Below are positions 63,408 through 64,000 of a stretch of 64,000 nucleotides of DNA, in pieces; position 1 is the stretch's first letter, and each line of letters opens with the position of its first letter. Made by a program: the position numbers and the translations under genes. Below the pieces are notes generated by a model that saw only the letters and a list, made by a program, of their open reading frames with translations, did not search any database and had not been told where the DNA came from. Source of the DNA: Sneathiella sp. P13V-1 (GTDB lineage Bacteria; Pseudomonadota; Alphaproteobacteria; Sneathiellales; Sneathiellaceae); assembly GCF_015143595.1 (NCBI RefSeq), contig NZ_WYEU01000002.1, forward strand, positions 1,116,001-1,180,000, written 5' to 3'.

Positions 63408-64000
63408 TGAGGCAGTCCTGTTTAACTTTTTTCAGGTTTGTACAAAGCTCATTTGCTCCGCCGCGATCTGCGTATGCACCTGCCTGCAATCTATAGAACA
63501 TGCCCTTGCCGGAGATTTCGATCGACTGAACTTTGTGCGGTAGCCCTTGAAGCAATGCATCATGTTTCTTTTGCAAGTCCAACCATGCTTTTTCTGCGGC
63601 ATCAGTGGATCTGAAAGCCCCAAGCTGAACACGGTATGCAGGGCCCTTAATCGCAGGTTCTTTTGGAACTGCGACAGCTACTTTCTTCGCTTCTTTTTCA
63701 GCCTCGATTACTTTTTCAACTTTTGTCTCAGAGGTCGGGGTAGAAGAAGATGAAGTACCTGTTACAGCTGTGGCAGTGTCTGTCACTTCTTTGACGACAT
63801 CTTCCACCTTCTCCTTGGCAGTGGTCGCGACGCTTTCTGTTGCTTTTGCAACTTCGGTTACTTTTTCTTCAACAGCAGAATTTACTTCTTCTGCTTTCTT
63901 CTCTACCGATTTTGCAACATCAGCGGCTTTTTCCTCAGCCTTCTTCATAAGATTTTCTGCTTTGCCTACCAACGAAGATGCAGGTTTCTCATCTTCCGAA
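63394..64000 (-). CDS. SPOR-domain protein, 5' end cut by window edge
   Basis: The C-terminal 75 residues form a SPOR peptidoglycan-binding domain (YRVQLGAFRSTDAAEKAWLDL, then FYRLQAGAYADRGGANELC). Before it lies a long Lys/Glu/Ala/Val-rich segment, probably a flexible or helical periplasmic linker. The frame remains open to base 64000 and reads an acidic SEDEKPASS upstream of a TTG at 63972; the true start with the expected membrane anchor lies outside the window. Such proteins localise to division sites. It is just upstream of nagZ, a known alphaproteobacterial arrangement. Confidence 0.85.
   Translation of the reverse strand, partial: SEDEKPASSLVGKAENLMKKAEEKAADVAKSVEKKAEEVNSAVEEKVTEVAKATESVATTAKEKVEDVVKEVTDTATAVTGTSSSSTPTSETKVEKVIEAEKEAKKVAVAVPKEPAIKGPAYRVQLGAFRSTDAAEKAWLDLQKKHDALLQGLPHKVQSIEISGKGMFYRLQAGAYADRGGANELCTNLKKVKQDCLIARN

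Overview
This 64 kb window is chromosomal DNA from a flagellated, mid-GC alphaproteobacterium. The evidence for the class is a CtrA-type box, a FliX homologue, an LdtR-type MarR regulator, DUF2336 proteins, a single-cysteine DksA and several alphaproteobacterial gene orders (glnB-glnA; gyrA-coaD-ppi-queA-tgt; nagZ-scpA-scpB-tatABC-serS-surE-pcm-nlpD-yajC-secDF). Genus cannot be fixed from sequence alone; a marine lineage near Rhodospirillales, Kiloniellales or Sneathiellales is plausible. No rRNA, tRNA, CRISPR array, prophage or transposase was recognised.

Layout. 0-8 kb: a DUF3253 gene cut by the left edge, nitrogen control (glnB-glnA behind a sigma-54 promoter), a 2TM protein, a thioesterase, parE, an alpha/beta hydrolase, a DEAD-box helicase and dksA. 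8-12.4 kb: flagellar genes (fliX, divergent flgI-flgJ-like-flgN-like, a flaG-like gene) and an ldtR-like regulator, with two further sigma-54 promoters and a dense regulatory array. 12.9-17 kb: an orphan PAS histidine kinase flanked by two paralogous DUF2336 proteins. 17-19.7 kb: moaA, nadK and an enoyl-CoA hydratase. 19.7-21.8 kb: an orphan ParA-like ATPase, a ribbon-helix-helix-type protein and a PAS-like protein behind an AT-rich leader. 22-25 kb: a Spx/ArsC-like protein, an unrecognised membrane protein, a possible small RNA and a cNMP-fold/EAL protein.

25-31 kb is a minus-strand housekeeping block: gyrA, coaD, a cyclophilin, queA and tgt. 31-39 kb holds accessory genes: a Trk potassium channel, DUF6356, Lrp, an ABC transporter of the SsuABC/NMT1 type, ArsR-SRPBCC and an acyl-CoA synthetase. 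39-44 kb: divergent ssb/uvrA, then trmFO. 44-52.7 kb: a conserved unknown, two complex I assembly-factor homologues (NDUFAF6-like and NDUFAF3-like) separated by sodB, secF-secD-yajC, a DUF815 ATPase and a degenerate-LytM lipoprotein. 52.8-64 kb: pcm, surE, serS, tatC-tatB-tatA, an inserted two-gene iron-type ABC transporter, scpB, scpA, an M50 protease, nagZ and a SPOR protein cut by the right edge.

Strongest candidates for undescribed biology: (1) the ParA/RHH/PAS operon, which looks like a chromosomal positioning or partition-type module; (2) the DUF2336-kinase-DUF2336 cluster; (3) the regulatory array upstream of the flaG-like gene, with a perfect 13-bp-arm inverted repeat, a third related palindrome, a CtrA box and a sigma-54 promoter; (4) the complex I assembly-factor pair beside the Sec genes. 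All functional statements rest on reading the sequence and on recalled family knowledge; no database search was run.
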